DNA from: Gonium pectorale
Taxonomy: Eukaryota > Chlorophyta > Chlorophyceae > Chlamydomonadales > Volvocaceae
Reading direction: 5' to 3'
NCBI GenBank assembly: GCA_001584585.1
Contig: LSYV01000037.1
Location: 204,039 to 268,038 of the forward strand
Length of the DNA stretch: 64,000 nt
Part shown: one piece after another, positions 24,258-35,215 of the stretch
Layout: every line of letters starts with the position of its first letter
Position numbering within the stretch: the stretch's first letter is position 1
Notes under the pieces: generated by a model
The model's database searches: none
What the model saw: the letters and a program-made list of their open reading frames with translations, nothing else
Told to the model about the DNA's origin: nothing
Made by a program: the position numbers and the translations under genes

Positions 24258-26466
24258 ATGGCCGAGCCAGAAATCGCGACGATGTTGGAGAAGCGAGGAA
24301 CATTCCACATGGGCCTAAAGCGGCTGGGCGAGGCCTTGGCTTCTACCTCCCCGAACAATGACGCGAGGCTGTCGTCTCTCCTGGCGCTCGTGCCTCGCCT
24401 CATGACGCTGCTTCGGACGCGCTACAGCAACCCCACGCAGTGGAAGGCAGCAGCAGAGGTTTTGCGCATCTTCCAAACCCGGTGCAACACCCCAGACACG
24501 TCGGCACGCGTGGCCCGATTCCTGGCCGAGGTTGAGGGCTTCCTTGCGCAGCACGACATGGAGCTTCCCCCAGAGGCTGTCATGGCGTCTACGGAGGCTG
24601 CTGCCGCGGCGGCCCTCGCAAACGTGCCCATGGAGGACCTGCTGCTGGGGTTGGGGCAGGCGCAACAGGTACGTTTGTAACTATTGAACGGCACCCCAGG
24701 CTTAAATGGCTGATGGAAGGTATCTTTTTAGGGTACATACATGTCTCAACTGCAACCACGGTGTCCTCAGATGCCCTTGCATAAGTGCGCTTTTCAAGCA
24801 GGGCCTTGCAGACCGTAGACCTAACGCGCAACAGCCCTACCCGCACACCCTCCTCAGGGTGTCAGCGCGCACTATGACGACACGGGGCCCATTATGGACG
24901 ATGAGGAGAGGCGGCGGAGGATAGAGGGGAGCGGAGACGCCAGCAGCAGCTCAGCGCCGGCTCCGGCCGCAACGGGAGCGCAGGGCTCGGGAGCGGAGGC
25001 AGCCAGCGGGGGCGATGCTGGCGGCGGGGCCGGCGGTGGGGCCGGCGGCGGGGCTGGCGGCGGCGGGGCTGGCGGCGGCGGGGGCGGCCGAGGTCGCACC
25101 ATGCAGCAGCGGGCTGACCTGCAGGCTGCGATCTTGGAGGGCATCCAGGTGGGTCCCTTGTGGTCCTGGTGCGTGCACGGTGACTGCGGTGAATGACGGG
25201 CTAGGTGGTGCAGGGGACGCTACAGTAGTGCAGCTGGGGCCTTGCCTTTGCGAGATTGCGTTGGCCCCTCCCCCCCGCCAGGCGGTTGTCCCTTCTGCCG
25301 GTAGGAGCCAGCCGCCGACTACGTGCGTCCCACATCCGCCGTATCTCGCTCACTCGTCCCCATTGGCCTTCACCTTACTTCGCCCCCAAGGCGTCCCGCA
25401 GCAGCTCCACGCCACTCCACATGGTCGGCGCTACCTCTATACGGCCTCTTACTCACAGCCTGACCCAGCTCCCTCCCCTCCCCTTCCCCTCATCCCCCCC
25501 AGGCGGTGTACAGCGGCATGTCCGCCATTGCGCGGGGCACGGAGGCCATCGAGCGCGAGCTGGATGGGGTGCTGGCGGCGCTGCAGGCGCGCAACGCAGC
25601 GGCCAACGCGCGGCCACCCGCCTCACGCAAGGTGGTGGCGGCGCTGCCGCGCATCAAGCTGGACGAGGCCACCTTGGAGGGGCAGCTCGGGAAGTGAGTG
25701 ATGGGTGGCTGGGAACACGGGGTTTAGAGCGTGACAACGGGGTTGGTCATCATTCATCTAGCGCAGGGTGACCCTGAAGGGGCGTCTGTGACAGTACTGG
25801 TACGTGTGAGGGCTTGGCGCGCAAGGGGCGTTTGCTGGTATGAAGGGGGTTTGCGCGCCAGGCTGTTCTAGCGTGGTGCGGTTAGTGTTGAAAAGGAAAA
25901 CGCATACGACGAGCGTAAGCGCGAAAGTGATGGCGGCGGTGTAGGACCCAGCTCCTGAGGCAGTCCAAGGGGCGATGTCCCTGCATGTTAGTTCGGCGGC
26001 GACCACCACCGTAGCCCCCAGTGCGGTTAGTGTGACAGGAAGGGCTGGCGCATGTGGGTCGGTGACATGCGTTGATGGCATGCGTGCTTTCTTGCTTGCA
26101 CTTCGGCGTCATTTTTGGGTCCGTGCCCCGCGTGCCGCCGTGTCCCGCGATCTTGGCCATGCGCCACCTAGGCTGATTCTGAATTCTCGCCCTTCCCTGC
26201 GTGAATGTAGGGACGCCGTGTGCCCGGTATGCACCGAGGTGCTCGCTGTTGGGGACGAAGTGCAGCTGCTGCCCTGCAAGCACAGCTACCACGTGGCCTG
26301 CCTGGCGCCCTGGCTGGACCAGAACAACTCCTGCCCGCTCTGCCGCACCGAGCTGCCCACAGACGACCCCAACTACGAGGCGCGCAAGGAGCGAGAGGCG
26401 GAGGAGGCGAGAGAGCGGGAAGGCGCGCGCAACGCGCTCTCGCACAACGAGTTCACTTACATCTAG
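24258..26466 (+). CDS. RING-H2 E3 ubiquitin ligase, AIP2-like
   Basis: Predicted E3 ubiquitin ligase. Four exons join in phase: 24258-24668, 24858-25148, 25503-25693 and 26211-26466, giving 382 residues. The C-terminal RING-H2 (about residues 302-346) reads CPVC...CKHSYHVACLAPWL...CPLC, with all C3H2C3 ligands. It is followed by ELPTDDPNYEARKEREAEEA and ends in EFTYI. This tail and the preceding ASRKVVAALPRIKLDE segment match the layout of Arabidopsis AIP2, which ubiquitinates the regulator ABI3; whether that substrate link applies in an alga is unknown. The N-terminal ~137 residues are helical. Residues ~165-215 are a Gly/Ala-rich linker. Intron 3 contains dispersed repeat copy 2. The ATG at 24258 is the first in frame. 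Confidence 0.92.
25886..26022 (-). repeat. Dispersed repeat B, copy 2 (AIP2-like intron 3)
   Basis: Reverse-complement partner of 13676-13814, inside intron 3 (25694-26210). A perfect 13-bp direct repeat, gtgcggttagtgt, occurs at 25876-25888 and 26021-26033, bracketing the repeat. It could be a target-site duplication. However, copy 1 has a similar 'accgca' at one edge, so part of the 13-mer may belong to the element itself. Confidence 0.85.
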
Positions 26467-26628
26467 CTCCGGCCCGGCCTGCCGTTAGCCGTCGGCTCGG
26501 CTTGGCGAGACACGGCCTAGACGTTTACCCGCATGGCATCGACGACTAGGGTATGACAGGGCTGTCATGGTCGTCCGCAAAACACAGGGCTGCGCTGCCC
26601 CAGAAGGCTGCCCGCTCTCAGGATACAA

Positions 26629-26633
26629 TGTAA
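26629..26633 (+). terminator. TGTAA poly(A) signal, AIP2-like gene
   Basis: TGTAA 163 bp past the stop codon of the AIP2-like gene, matching the usual chlorophyte polyadenylation motif. A five-base motif is common by chance, so this rests on its position. Confidence 0.5.
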
Positions 26634-27171
26634 CCAGTCAAGTGCCATCGCTACCAACATTCCTGCTGCCTGGACCCAGCGCCCTGCACTACATGATGTG
26701 CTACAAACCGCGCACGCCGAACCCACCGGCCGCGCCCATGCATTAGCACACAAGTCACACCCACTGCAGCTCGGCTGCATGCGCCGTCGCGGATCCCACC
26801 GAAGTTCAGTGCCCTCACGCGTGGGAAAATTGGGTCAGGGCCAGGCGTGCATGCAACTGACGCGCCAGCGCTGCCCAGGCGGAGGGCTGGGTCCGCCGAA
26901 CCAGGCTGGGTCCGCCGAACATCCCTTCCTCTGCAGCCGGGCGAGCAGGGCTCGGTCCCATCAGCCCGCTCCCCACCTCCCCCGAACAGCGACGCCTCAG
27001 CTTGCAGCCCCATGAGCCACAAGCCGAGCTATCCGAGTTGTACTTCCACATTTCGCAAGGCGGCACAGTGCCCGCCGTGGAAGCCTCCAGCTGCCGCCAA
27101 CCCACAGCAAGCTGGCGCCAGCTGCTATTCAATGCCATCTGCGCACAGCTGCGTCAAACGGCTCCGAGCGC

Positions 27172-28126
27172 TTACTGGCGCTCCTCCACCTTGATGGTCA
27201 TGTGGAAGGTGGGCTTCAGGATCAGGTAAGCGCTGTGGGGCAGGGTGAGAAGTTGCAGTAGTAAGGGTGAGGGCAGGTGGGGCTTGCCTGATCTGGGTGG
27301 CGCTTCACTGATGTGGAAAGCATGTGCCGGGACGCCAGTCCACTTCTGATGTGTGCTTTCTAAGCGAAAGCTAGTTCTGCATGCCATGTAAACAAGTGCG
27401 TCTCCACGTGCCACCTACCGGCCCTGCGCCCGCGGGCGGGCGCGCTTCAGCCGGGGGCCCTCATCCGCGAAGCACTCCTTCACGTAAAGCTTGGTCTTCA
27501 GCGCCCCCTGGTTGTGCTTGGCGTTGGCAGCCGCCTGTGGGCCAAGACCAGCCACACTTGCTGTTACCACCCACCCGCCAAGGTGCACCAGCCTCCGCAC
27601 GAGCCAGAACGCCTTGCAGGTACCTACCGACATCAGGCACTTGATAATCTTCTCGCATGCGCGGTAAGGCATGTACTCGCAGAGCACAAGGGCCTCCTCG
27701 TATGACCGGCCGCGAATGACGTCCAGCACGCGGCGAATCTGCAGGCCGCATGATAAGCTTCAAAAAGGTGCCCAAAAATTGGTTGCTCTGGGCTGCAAAG
27801 CACACCTTGTTCGCAGAGCCGCGCTGGAAGCTCAGGTGGGCCACACCCGACTTCACGGCCGGGGCCGCAGGCGTGGCGACTGGCGCGGCAGGCGCATCGG
27901 TAGCAGCACTGCACACAACGGTGGCCGCCTTGCGCGAGACGACGGGGGCCTGCGACCGCAAGCCGCCGTATTGAGCATTTCCTGGCTGAGAAGCGACTTC
28001 AGGGGAACCATGCCTCCTTACAATGCGGGCGCTGCGGACAGCTGGGCGGAAGGCAACCACCGAGCGAGCTGGGCCGGCGACGGGCCGCAGCAAATTCTGG
28101 CCAGCGACAGACCGAAGAGCAGCCAT
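27172..28126 (-). CDS. Plastid ribosomal protein uL22 (nuclear-encoded)
   Basis: Large-subunit protein L22 of the chloroplast ribosome, which lines the exit tunnel and contacts 23S rRNA. Four exons join in phase: 28126-27806, 27738-27628, 27534-27419 and 27232-27172, giving 202 residues. Exon 1 encodes a Ser/Arg/Ala-rich transit peptide ([20 protein letters not shown]...) and an Ala/Pro linker. The mature domain shows [55 protein letters not shown] and [13 protein letters not shown]. In land plants rpl22 is in the plastid genome or has moved to the nucleus; here it is clearly nuclear, with introns and a presequence. It converges on the AIP2-like gene and diverges from RIO1. Confidence 0.95.
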
Positions 28127-28351
28127 TGTAAACAGCTGCAAGTAAGGCTAAGCTAGGTAACTACCTGTCCCCAGTGCAGCAACAGGAGGCTATGCGGACA
28201 GGCCTGAATGAAGAGGACAGAGCACGGCATTCTCGTACAACTTCACAGGGTTGGGGTGAGGCACTTGCCCACCCACCCCGCCCATAAAATGCCTCATCCA
28301 TACAGTCCGTGCTGCGAAAGTCCTTGGGGCAAACCCCAGTGAAACGCAGGA
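28127..28351. promoter_or_regulatory. Divergent promoter, uL22c / RIO1
   Basis: Only 225 bp separate the two start codons, which point away from each other, so the genes must share or overlap promoter sequence and 5' UTRs. No TATA box is evident. Shared control of a plastid ribosomal protein and a cytosolic ribosome-assembly kinase is possible but is inference. Confidence 0.6.
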
Positions 28352-31300
28352 ATGGCCGCCAAAATGGCCAGTGAGGTTCCGCTTGATGTCCTAGAGAGCA
28401 GATATGCAGACGATGAGGATGAGGAGTGCGAGCCGCGTCAGGTTGAGGTAGCCGGTTGCCGTGGCACCGCGCAGGCGGCGGACTCGGCGCAGCCATCCGC
28501 ACCTGCGCCCCCCGCGACGGTGGACCCGGTTGACACCATCATAGAGCATGACGACGATGACGACGAATACGATGATGGCGAAGACGATAATCAGCTAGGT
28601 GCAGACGACGACGAGGCGGAGGCGGAGGACGAGCTGGCGGAGGCGCTGGAGTGGGCCGACATGCGCGACGGTGCGCGGGGCGCGTGGTTTATACGTTATA
28701 AGGGCAGGCGCTGGCCCTCTAGTACGCTTGCCCAACGGCTGTGAGCGTACATGCAACGTACGGTGCCACGTCCAAAGCGTGGAACACCGGCTTGTCTCTG
28801 GCGGGGGAAGTTCAGTGGCCAAACCCTTGATGTCGGCACGTGTCCTGCCGCGTATCATCCCTGCCTCTAAAAGTTTTCTGACTCTGTTTCATCTCCCCTC
28901 AGACCTAATGCACCGTGGCAACGCGGGCCTCCAGTTCAGCTCCGGGCTGCTGCGGCGGCCCAACGCGGCAGGCGGCAGTGCCAACCGTCAGAACGCCCTA
29001 CAGCCCAAGGCAACCACCATGCAGGTGCGCGCGTGCGGTCCGTTTGCCCTCGCAATCTTGCATCCGTAGTACCGTATCCCCTCTGCCTTCGCCTTGGACT
29101 CGCAAAGTCATTACCAACCCTGCGCACCGCGTGCCCGACTCCCTCTCACTCTGCTTATCCCCTCCCGCTTCCTCCGCTTCTTGTCCCTGCAGCGCCTAGA
29201 CAGCCACTTCCACGGCGGCCGCCTGGGCGGCGGCGGCGGTGGCGGTGGTGGCGGAGGCGGTGGCGTGCTGGACGACCCTCTCGACGCGCTAGATGGCGTG
29301 TCGGCCCGCGTGTCCACCTCGGTGGCCAACGTGGTCCGCACCTCGGCCATGCGCGAGGGCACCTCGCGCATCGCCTCCAAGGACAAGAGCGACCGCGCAA
29401 CGGTGGAGCAGGCCATCGACCCGCGCACGCGCATGGTGGGTGGGGCGCGGCGCACACGATGGCCCGCGCTAGTCGCTAGTAGGAGCCTGACGGGCTGTCT
29501 CAGTTGCCAGTTGACCCAGCACATATCTGGTACCCGTCGCGTGTGCCCCTCGCGTGCTTTGCCGCTGATGGTGATAACAACGGTGAGTACGGTTATGGTT
29601 AACCTGCCTACCGTACCCCGCACCTCCCTCAGGTCCTGTTCAAGATGCTCAACCGGGGCCTCTTCACGGAGATCAATGGCTGCGTGTCGACGGGCAAGGA
29701 GGCCAACGTGTACCACGCCAGCGGGCCCGACGGGCGGGATATGGCGATCAAGATCTACAAGACGTCCATCCTGGTGTTCAAGGACCGAGACAGGTACGTA
29801 AGCCACTGATGTGCCTCCCGGTGGCGTCGCTAGCAGTGAACTCTAATCCTCCTGCAAGCCCCGGGCCACAGCTGCTTGCGCCACCCAACAATCTGCCTGT
29901 GAGCAATCGGTCCTCACACGGGCGCACTGCGCCCTTCGCAGCCGTTCTGTCACCGTAATCACTTGGCAGTCGCGTGCTTCCTCACCCCCTCCTCCCCCTT
30001 GGCCACTGCGCCAGGTACGTGTCGGGCGACTTTCGCTTCCGCAACGGCTACTGCCGCTCCAACCCGCGCAAAATGGTCAAGATGTGGGCGGAGAAGGAGA
30101 TGCGCAACCTGATGCGCCTGCGCGCCGCCGGCATCAACTCGCCGCAGCCGCTGCAGCTGCGGCTGCACGTACTGGTGATGGAGTTTATCGGCGAGGACGG
30201 CGTGGCGGCGCCGCGGCTGCGCGACGCGGGCCTGCCCCTGCAGCGGCTGCGCACTGCCTACACGGAGATGCTGCTCGTGGTGCGGAACTTGTTTCAGAAG
30301 TGCCGCCTCGTGCACGCAGACCTGTCAGAGTACAACATCCTGTATCACAAGGTGGGCCCGTGAGGTGGGCCGGGGCCAGGGTACTTCAACCTGGGGTTGT
30401 CGTCGTTCGCGCAGGTGTCTTGTATCCCAATGCCGGTTTGGTGGGCTGGGGGGCCGGCATGGTTTTGGATGCTGGGATACGGGGTTAGCGGTTTGCAATC
30501 ATCTCACTGTAGACGCTGGGAAAGGTGCGCATCGCCCAGTTAATGCTCGCTGTCGCCAGTGGCAGTGAGGTGCGCTGGGATCATATATTCTCACCAGATC
30601 TGGCTGGCTCGGGTGTCAGGGTTCCGTCAGCCCACGGGCGGGAGCGCAGTCGGCGGCGTGTTGAAGGCAATTTTCAAGTGGTGGTACGGTCGCGTTGGGT
30701 TCCACTGGCAAGCCGCACGTATCTGGGCTGCCTGATCCCCCATGACGGCGGCCTTCGAAGTTACGGCAACAGCATCATGTAGCGGTGTTTGCGACGTGCG
30801 AGGCGGCCCGTACGTCTGCCTGCGCACTACTAAGCGCCGCGACATCTCCTTACCGATTACACCTCCCGGCCGATTCACCAGCAGCCTGCACATGTACTCC
30901 GTCAGCTGCGGTCTCGTGCGAGATGCCCGCAGAGTGCGCTGGTCCGCGGCACATACCTTCGTCATTCACGAGTCCCGGATACCCAAGCATGCTGTGACCT
31001 CAGCCTTTGCTTTCCCCTACCTTGGGGAGCTCTGATTGCCAGCTGCTCGGCAGAGCACTGTCTCTAGGCCCTTATATGTCGCTGAGCGTGCTGCTGACTG
31101 GCTGTCCCATTCACCAACTCTGCCTGGCAGGGCGAGTTGTACATCATCGACGTTAGCCAATCGGTGGACCTGGACCACCCCAAGGCGCTGGACTTTCTCC
31201 GCGAGGACTGCAAGCACATCAACGACTACTTCCGCCGCTCCGGCGTCGCCACGCTCAGCGTCCGCGAGACGTTTGAGTTTGTGGTAGACCCCGCCATCAA

Positions 31301-32584
31301 CGACGACAACGTGGACGCAGCGCTGGAGAGGCTCAGTGAGCTCGCGTCCAGGTGGGGATCTGGGTCGGCGCACAGAGTTGCACGACACGGGCCTGCTGTG
31401 GGCTCAAGCTCGTTTGGTTTCCTAAAGAAGGCGCACATAGCCGTCCAGCGGCTTTGTGCATTTTGGGTCCTCGCTCTCCGCCCGCGCCCGGAGTGCGGGC
31501 CGACGCACGCGCGGCATGCTGTTGTGATATTGCATTGCCGCACGTATCTGGGCTGCCTGATCCTCCATGACGGCGGCCTTCGAAGTTGCGGCAACAGCAT
31601 CATGTAGCGGTGTTTGCGACGTGCGAGGCGGCCCGTACGTCTGCCTGCGCACTACTAAGCGCCGCGACAGCTCTTACGTGTTGGCATGACCCTATACCAC
31701 CTTGTACCATTCGTGTGCTTCGGCCTCTTTTACGCAGCGCCACACGGCATCCTGTCCTTCCGACCCTTTCCCTTCTTCCTGCCACATGCCGCTCCCCTTT
31801 CCAGCCTTCATTCCGTTCCCCATGCTGCTTGCGTCCGTTTTGTTCGTCGCGACCCACCACCACCCGGCTCACCCACCACCATCCAACCCGCGACGCGCCA
31901 ACTCCCCGCAGCCGGCCCATCAACGTGGCGCCCGAGGAGGAGGTGGCGGAGGCTGTGTTTCACCAGGCCTTCATCCCGCGCCGCCTGGAGGAGGTGGTCC
32001 ACTTCGAGCGCGACCACGAGCGGCTGCAGCGCGGCACGGACACGGAGGGCATCTACTACACCACCATCACGGGCATGAAGCAGGACGGCTCGGGGGCGCG
32101 CGCTCAGCCTGCGGTGCTTGAGGAGGTGGCCGCCGCGGGCGCGGGCCCGGAGTGCGGGGGTCATGTAGGGAAGCACGAGGCGGGCGCCGCGCCGGCGGGG
32201 CGAACATGCGACGTGGGGAGTCAGACGCCAGCAGCGGCGAAGTCCTGTTCGGCAGCGGGAGGGACAGATGCGGGGCAGCATGTTGCGGGCAGCAGATGCG
32301 CTGGACAGGCGGGCAAGGCGGGGCGCGGGGAAGGGGCAGGCGAGGAGCGGCGGTGCTCGGGATCCGGGTCGGAGTCGGAGTCGGACGGGAGCGAAGACGA
32401 GGGCGAGGAGAGCGACGGCGGCAGTGGAGGGGAGGGAGGAGGCGGGCCCGAGGACAAGGATGCGCAGAAGGCCGCCCGCAAGGCGCACAAGAAGGCGGTC
32501 AAGGAGGCCAACCGCGAGAAGCGGAAAACCAAGGTCCCCAAGCATGTCAAGAAGGCAAAGACCAAGGGGGGGAACAAGAAGTAG
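28352..32584 (+). CDS. RIO1: RIO1-type atypical protein kinase
   Basis: RIO1 kinase/ATPase, which acts late in maturation of the 40S ribosomal subunit. Seven exons join in phase: 28352-28670, 28903-29024, 29193-29435, 29633-29793, 30015-30351, 31131-31351 and 31912-32584, giving 691 residues. The family signature STGKEANVY is at about 247-255. The catalytic loop HADLSEYN (382-389) carries Asp384 and Asn389. The metal-binding loop [15 protein letters not shown] has Asp401. The N-terminal ~190 residues are acidic with a Gly run. The C-terminus after ~495 is acidic then Lys-rich ([12 protein letters not shown]), as in other RIO1 proteins. Introns 5 and 6 each contain a near-identical 136-bp repeat. 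A TGTAA lies at 33182-33186. Confidence 0.96.
30713..30848 (+). repeat. 136-bp repeat, copy A (RIO1 intron 5)
   Basis: Begins 'ccgcacgtatctgggctgcc' and ends 'cgccgcgacatctc'. It differs from copy B at only three positions over 136 bp, in the same orientation, 825 bp apart. Flanking intron sequence is unrelated, so this is a discrete duplicated or inserted unit. Confidence 0.97.
31538..31673 (+). repeat. 136-bp repeat, copy B (RIO1 intron 6)
   Basis: Second copy, with the same boundaries as copy A. The three differences from A are two transitions and one transversion (near the 3' end). Neither copy crosses a splice site. No target duplication or terminal inverted repeat is visible at either copy. 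Confidence 0.97.
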
Positions 32585-33574
32585 GACGCCGAAATGTACC
32601 GTACATGCACGTGGCGGCTGATGCGTGTTGGGAGCGTAGAACCGTAGATGGCTGACAGGATTGGGCAGGACTCGTAAGTTCGTGCAGCCATTGTTTGGCT
32701 GTGTGTGCTGTGCCTTGTTGTCGAGTGTGGCTGGCGCAGGACTAGGCTGCGTCGACTCAATGAACAGTGTGAATCAGCGGTGCATGGGATTCCCATGCCT
32801 TGTCTGAACGTTTGCCATGACGTAGCCATCGGGGTTCAGAATGGCCGCGCTGCAGATGAAACACAGATTCTTCATAATGGCACTGCTCTCTTGCTCTGCA
32901 CTAAGGTACTGCGGAAGTGCGCGGCAACGTGTACCGGTACTGGATACTTACATATTTAGTTTGCATGTGATGTGACCTTGAGCCAGGGTCTGCAAATGTT
33001 TGCATGTTACGCTTGTGCATTTATTCGCGTTGGCAGTCGGTACTGCCTGGAGCCGTACGGACTGGGTATGCATATGGGACTCGAGTACCGAACAAGGCAG
33101 AGCTCCGAGTTGGGAAGGGTGGGCGAGGATATGTGTCCACGGCCAGGAGGCGAGGGTTTGCACCGCGCCCACGGGCCGACATGTAACACAAGCTTGGGGC
33201 TTCCTGCTCCCGTGGGTCACGACTCCACATGATGTGGCGGGGCTTCGCTTGGCTTCCGCGCTGGGTACCTGGTCATTTTCAGCCTGGACCCATCACACAG
33301 GGGAACGCGCACGTGTGAGCCGGCTGTGCATTAGCCGAGTCCCTATGTTCCCTCACTGTGTGCCCCGTTGCGGCGTCGTACGGCACGTACCAGATTCGCA
33401 CAGGCCATGCACGAGCGTCGAAAGGCTCGGTACTGCTGTGTTAGCAGGGCCTGAGGAAGCGTAGCAGGGGATGCTGCGCTGAGCAGTGGGCGATGACCTC
33501 TTTTATGAGCGTCAACTCGCCCGTCCCAACTCGGCGCTTATAATTAGTATAGTTGAGTCTTAACCACGAGCATT
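32585..33574. other. RIO1 3' region and upstream of the RING gene
   Basis: Nearly 1 kb with no supported coding exon. It should hold the RIO1 3' UTR (TGTAA at 33182-33186) and then the promoter and perhaps a short first exon of the RING gene that follows. I could not place that first exon. Confidence 0.5.
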
Positions 33575-33646
33575 TTGTTGAACACAGAGAGCAGAGCGCA
33601 AGCCAAATTATTTGGGGATGGTCCCCCGCTAAGGCCTCAGGATGCC

Positions 33647-35215
33647 ATGTGTGTCGTCTGCTGGAACGAGTTCGACTCCGTAAATCCACCAGTAGACCTG
33701 GGCTGTGGACACTACGGCTGCGAGGGCTGCAGAGATGGCTTGGCGTCGTCGGCCCAGTCGTGCCCGGTTTGCAACCAGGTCGTGACGCTGAATGGCCGTC
33801 CTCTGAAGAAAGTCAAAAGTGGGTTCCTGTGCGTCTGCCCCTGCTTCTTGTTTCTGGCTTGCATTTGGCCAACTGTCGCTGCCTCCGCAAAGGCTCGCGA
33901 GTAATCCGCGCAAGGATGTGTGCAAGGATGGCCTCTTTGGAAGTGGGTGGGCCACGAAGCCCTGCTTGGCCCCACCCCCACAACCCGCCACGGCAGGCTT
34001 GAAGCCCTGGGTCTCGCCCCGCCGGCGCGGCCGTGCCGGCGAAGACAACTATGGCGACGTACTCGACGATGACGTGCTCGCACCGACGACGCTTGGTTCG
34101 GCGGACGCGGCGACGCCACCGCGGCTGCTTATGCTCGAGCGGGCGCCAAGCAGCGCCGAGTCATCGGGCGGCTCAGCGGCGCCTGGGCGCGCGCAGCAGT
34201 GCGTCGCCCTGAGCGCACGGCACATCGCGCACGGTGGCATTGTCGTGACGCGGGTCATGCTGATGGGCGCCCTGCTACCAGCGGCGCGCACCAGCTTCCA
34301 CGTCAGCCGGACGCTCCTGACGACCACCTGTCGCGTCGCAGCCTGCACGGGCCGCGCCCTCGCGGTGGCAACCTGCCGCATGGTACGCTTTGCCACCGCG
34401 CCGCGCTACCTCATAGCTGGTGTGGACGGCAGCCTGCAGCAGCTGCCGCTCCCGCTCAAAGCCCCGGCGCCACAAGTCGCCGACTGCCAGTCCACGGACG
34501 ATGAGGGGGCAGTGGAAACTGGCGCCGTCGTCAGTGGCCGGAGCCGCAGCGGCCGCGGCCGGGGCGGCGGGCGGCGACGGAAGGGCGACTCTGGGGTGGC
34601 TCCAGAGCCGCTGATCAACCTCAAAGGCGCTCGTATCACCCTGCGGGACTGCAAGCACACGCGGATACGCATAGAGTACTGCCAGGACTGCGTGGTGGTG
34701 AGAAATCGGGAGTGGGTAGGATGGGGCGGTGCGTGGCCCACCTAGTACGGGTTCTCAGCCGTGCCTTCTCTATACGCGGCTGTGCTGAGGACGGTGCACC
34801 CGGCTTCGTGCAGCTGGCTCCTGAGACTAGGCCAGCCCGAGAAGAGCCTCTGGGAAGGGTTGTGAAGCGGCACCATTCCCGGACTGACACGGCCAGGCGG
34901 TCCAGCTGTAACCGCCGGCTGGCGGCCATCCCGCCGCACCACTCCATACCGCCGACCTGACTTTCTCCCCACCCGTGACCGCGACAGGTGGCCAGCCACC
35001 TTCAGTCCGTGGAGCTGCTGCTGGTGTGCTGCCAGCGGGTCAAGCTGGTGCTGCGCAACTGCGAGGGGCTGCTGCTGCGGGAGCTGCAGTGCAGCAACAT
35101 GGGCGACTGCGTGCGCCGCCGCTGCCCCAACTTCGTGCACGAGATCGTGTGCCTGCGCTGCGCCTGCAAGCCGCGCAGCAGCAGCGCCGGCAGCGCCGCC
35201 GTTGTGGGCTACTAA
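33647..35215 (+). CDS. RING-HC protein with Cys-rich C-terminal domain
   Basis: Predicted E3 ubiquitin ligase of unusual build. Three exons join in phase: up to 33818, 33997-34697 and 34988-35215. From the first in-frame ATG (33647) this gives 366 residues. The RING begins at once (CVVCWNEF...LGCGHYGCEGC...CPVC), so the true start is probably further upstream: the frame is open back to an 'aacacag' acceptor-like site near 33588 and an earlier exon may exist. After the RING come ~100 residues of mixed sequence and an Arg/Gly run (GRSRSGRGRGGGRRR). A C-terminal segment of regularly spaced short strands follows (ARITLRDCKHTRIRIEYC, LQSVELLLVCCQRVKLVLRN), reminiscent of the beta-helical CARP repeats of cyclase-associated protein or tubulin cofactor C. 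That resemblance is inference. I recognise no named orthologue. Confidence 0.75.
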
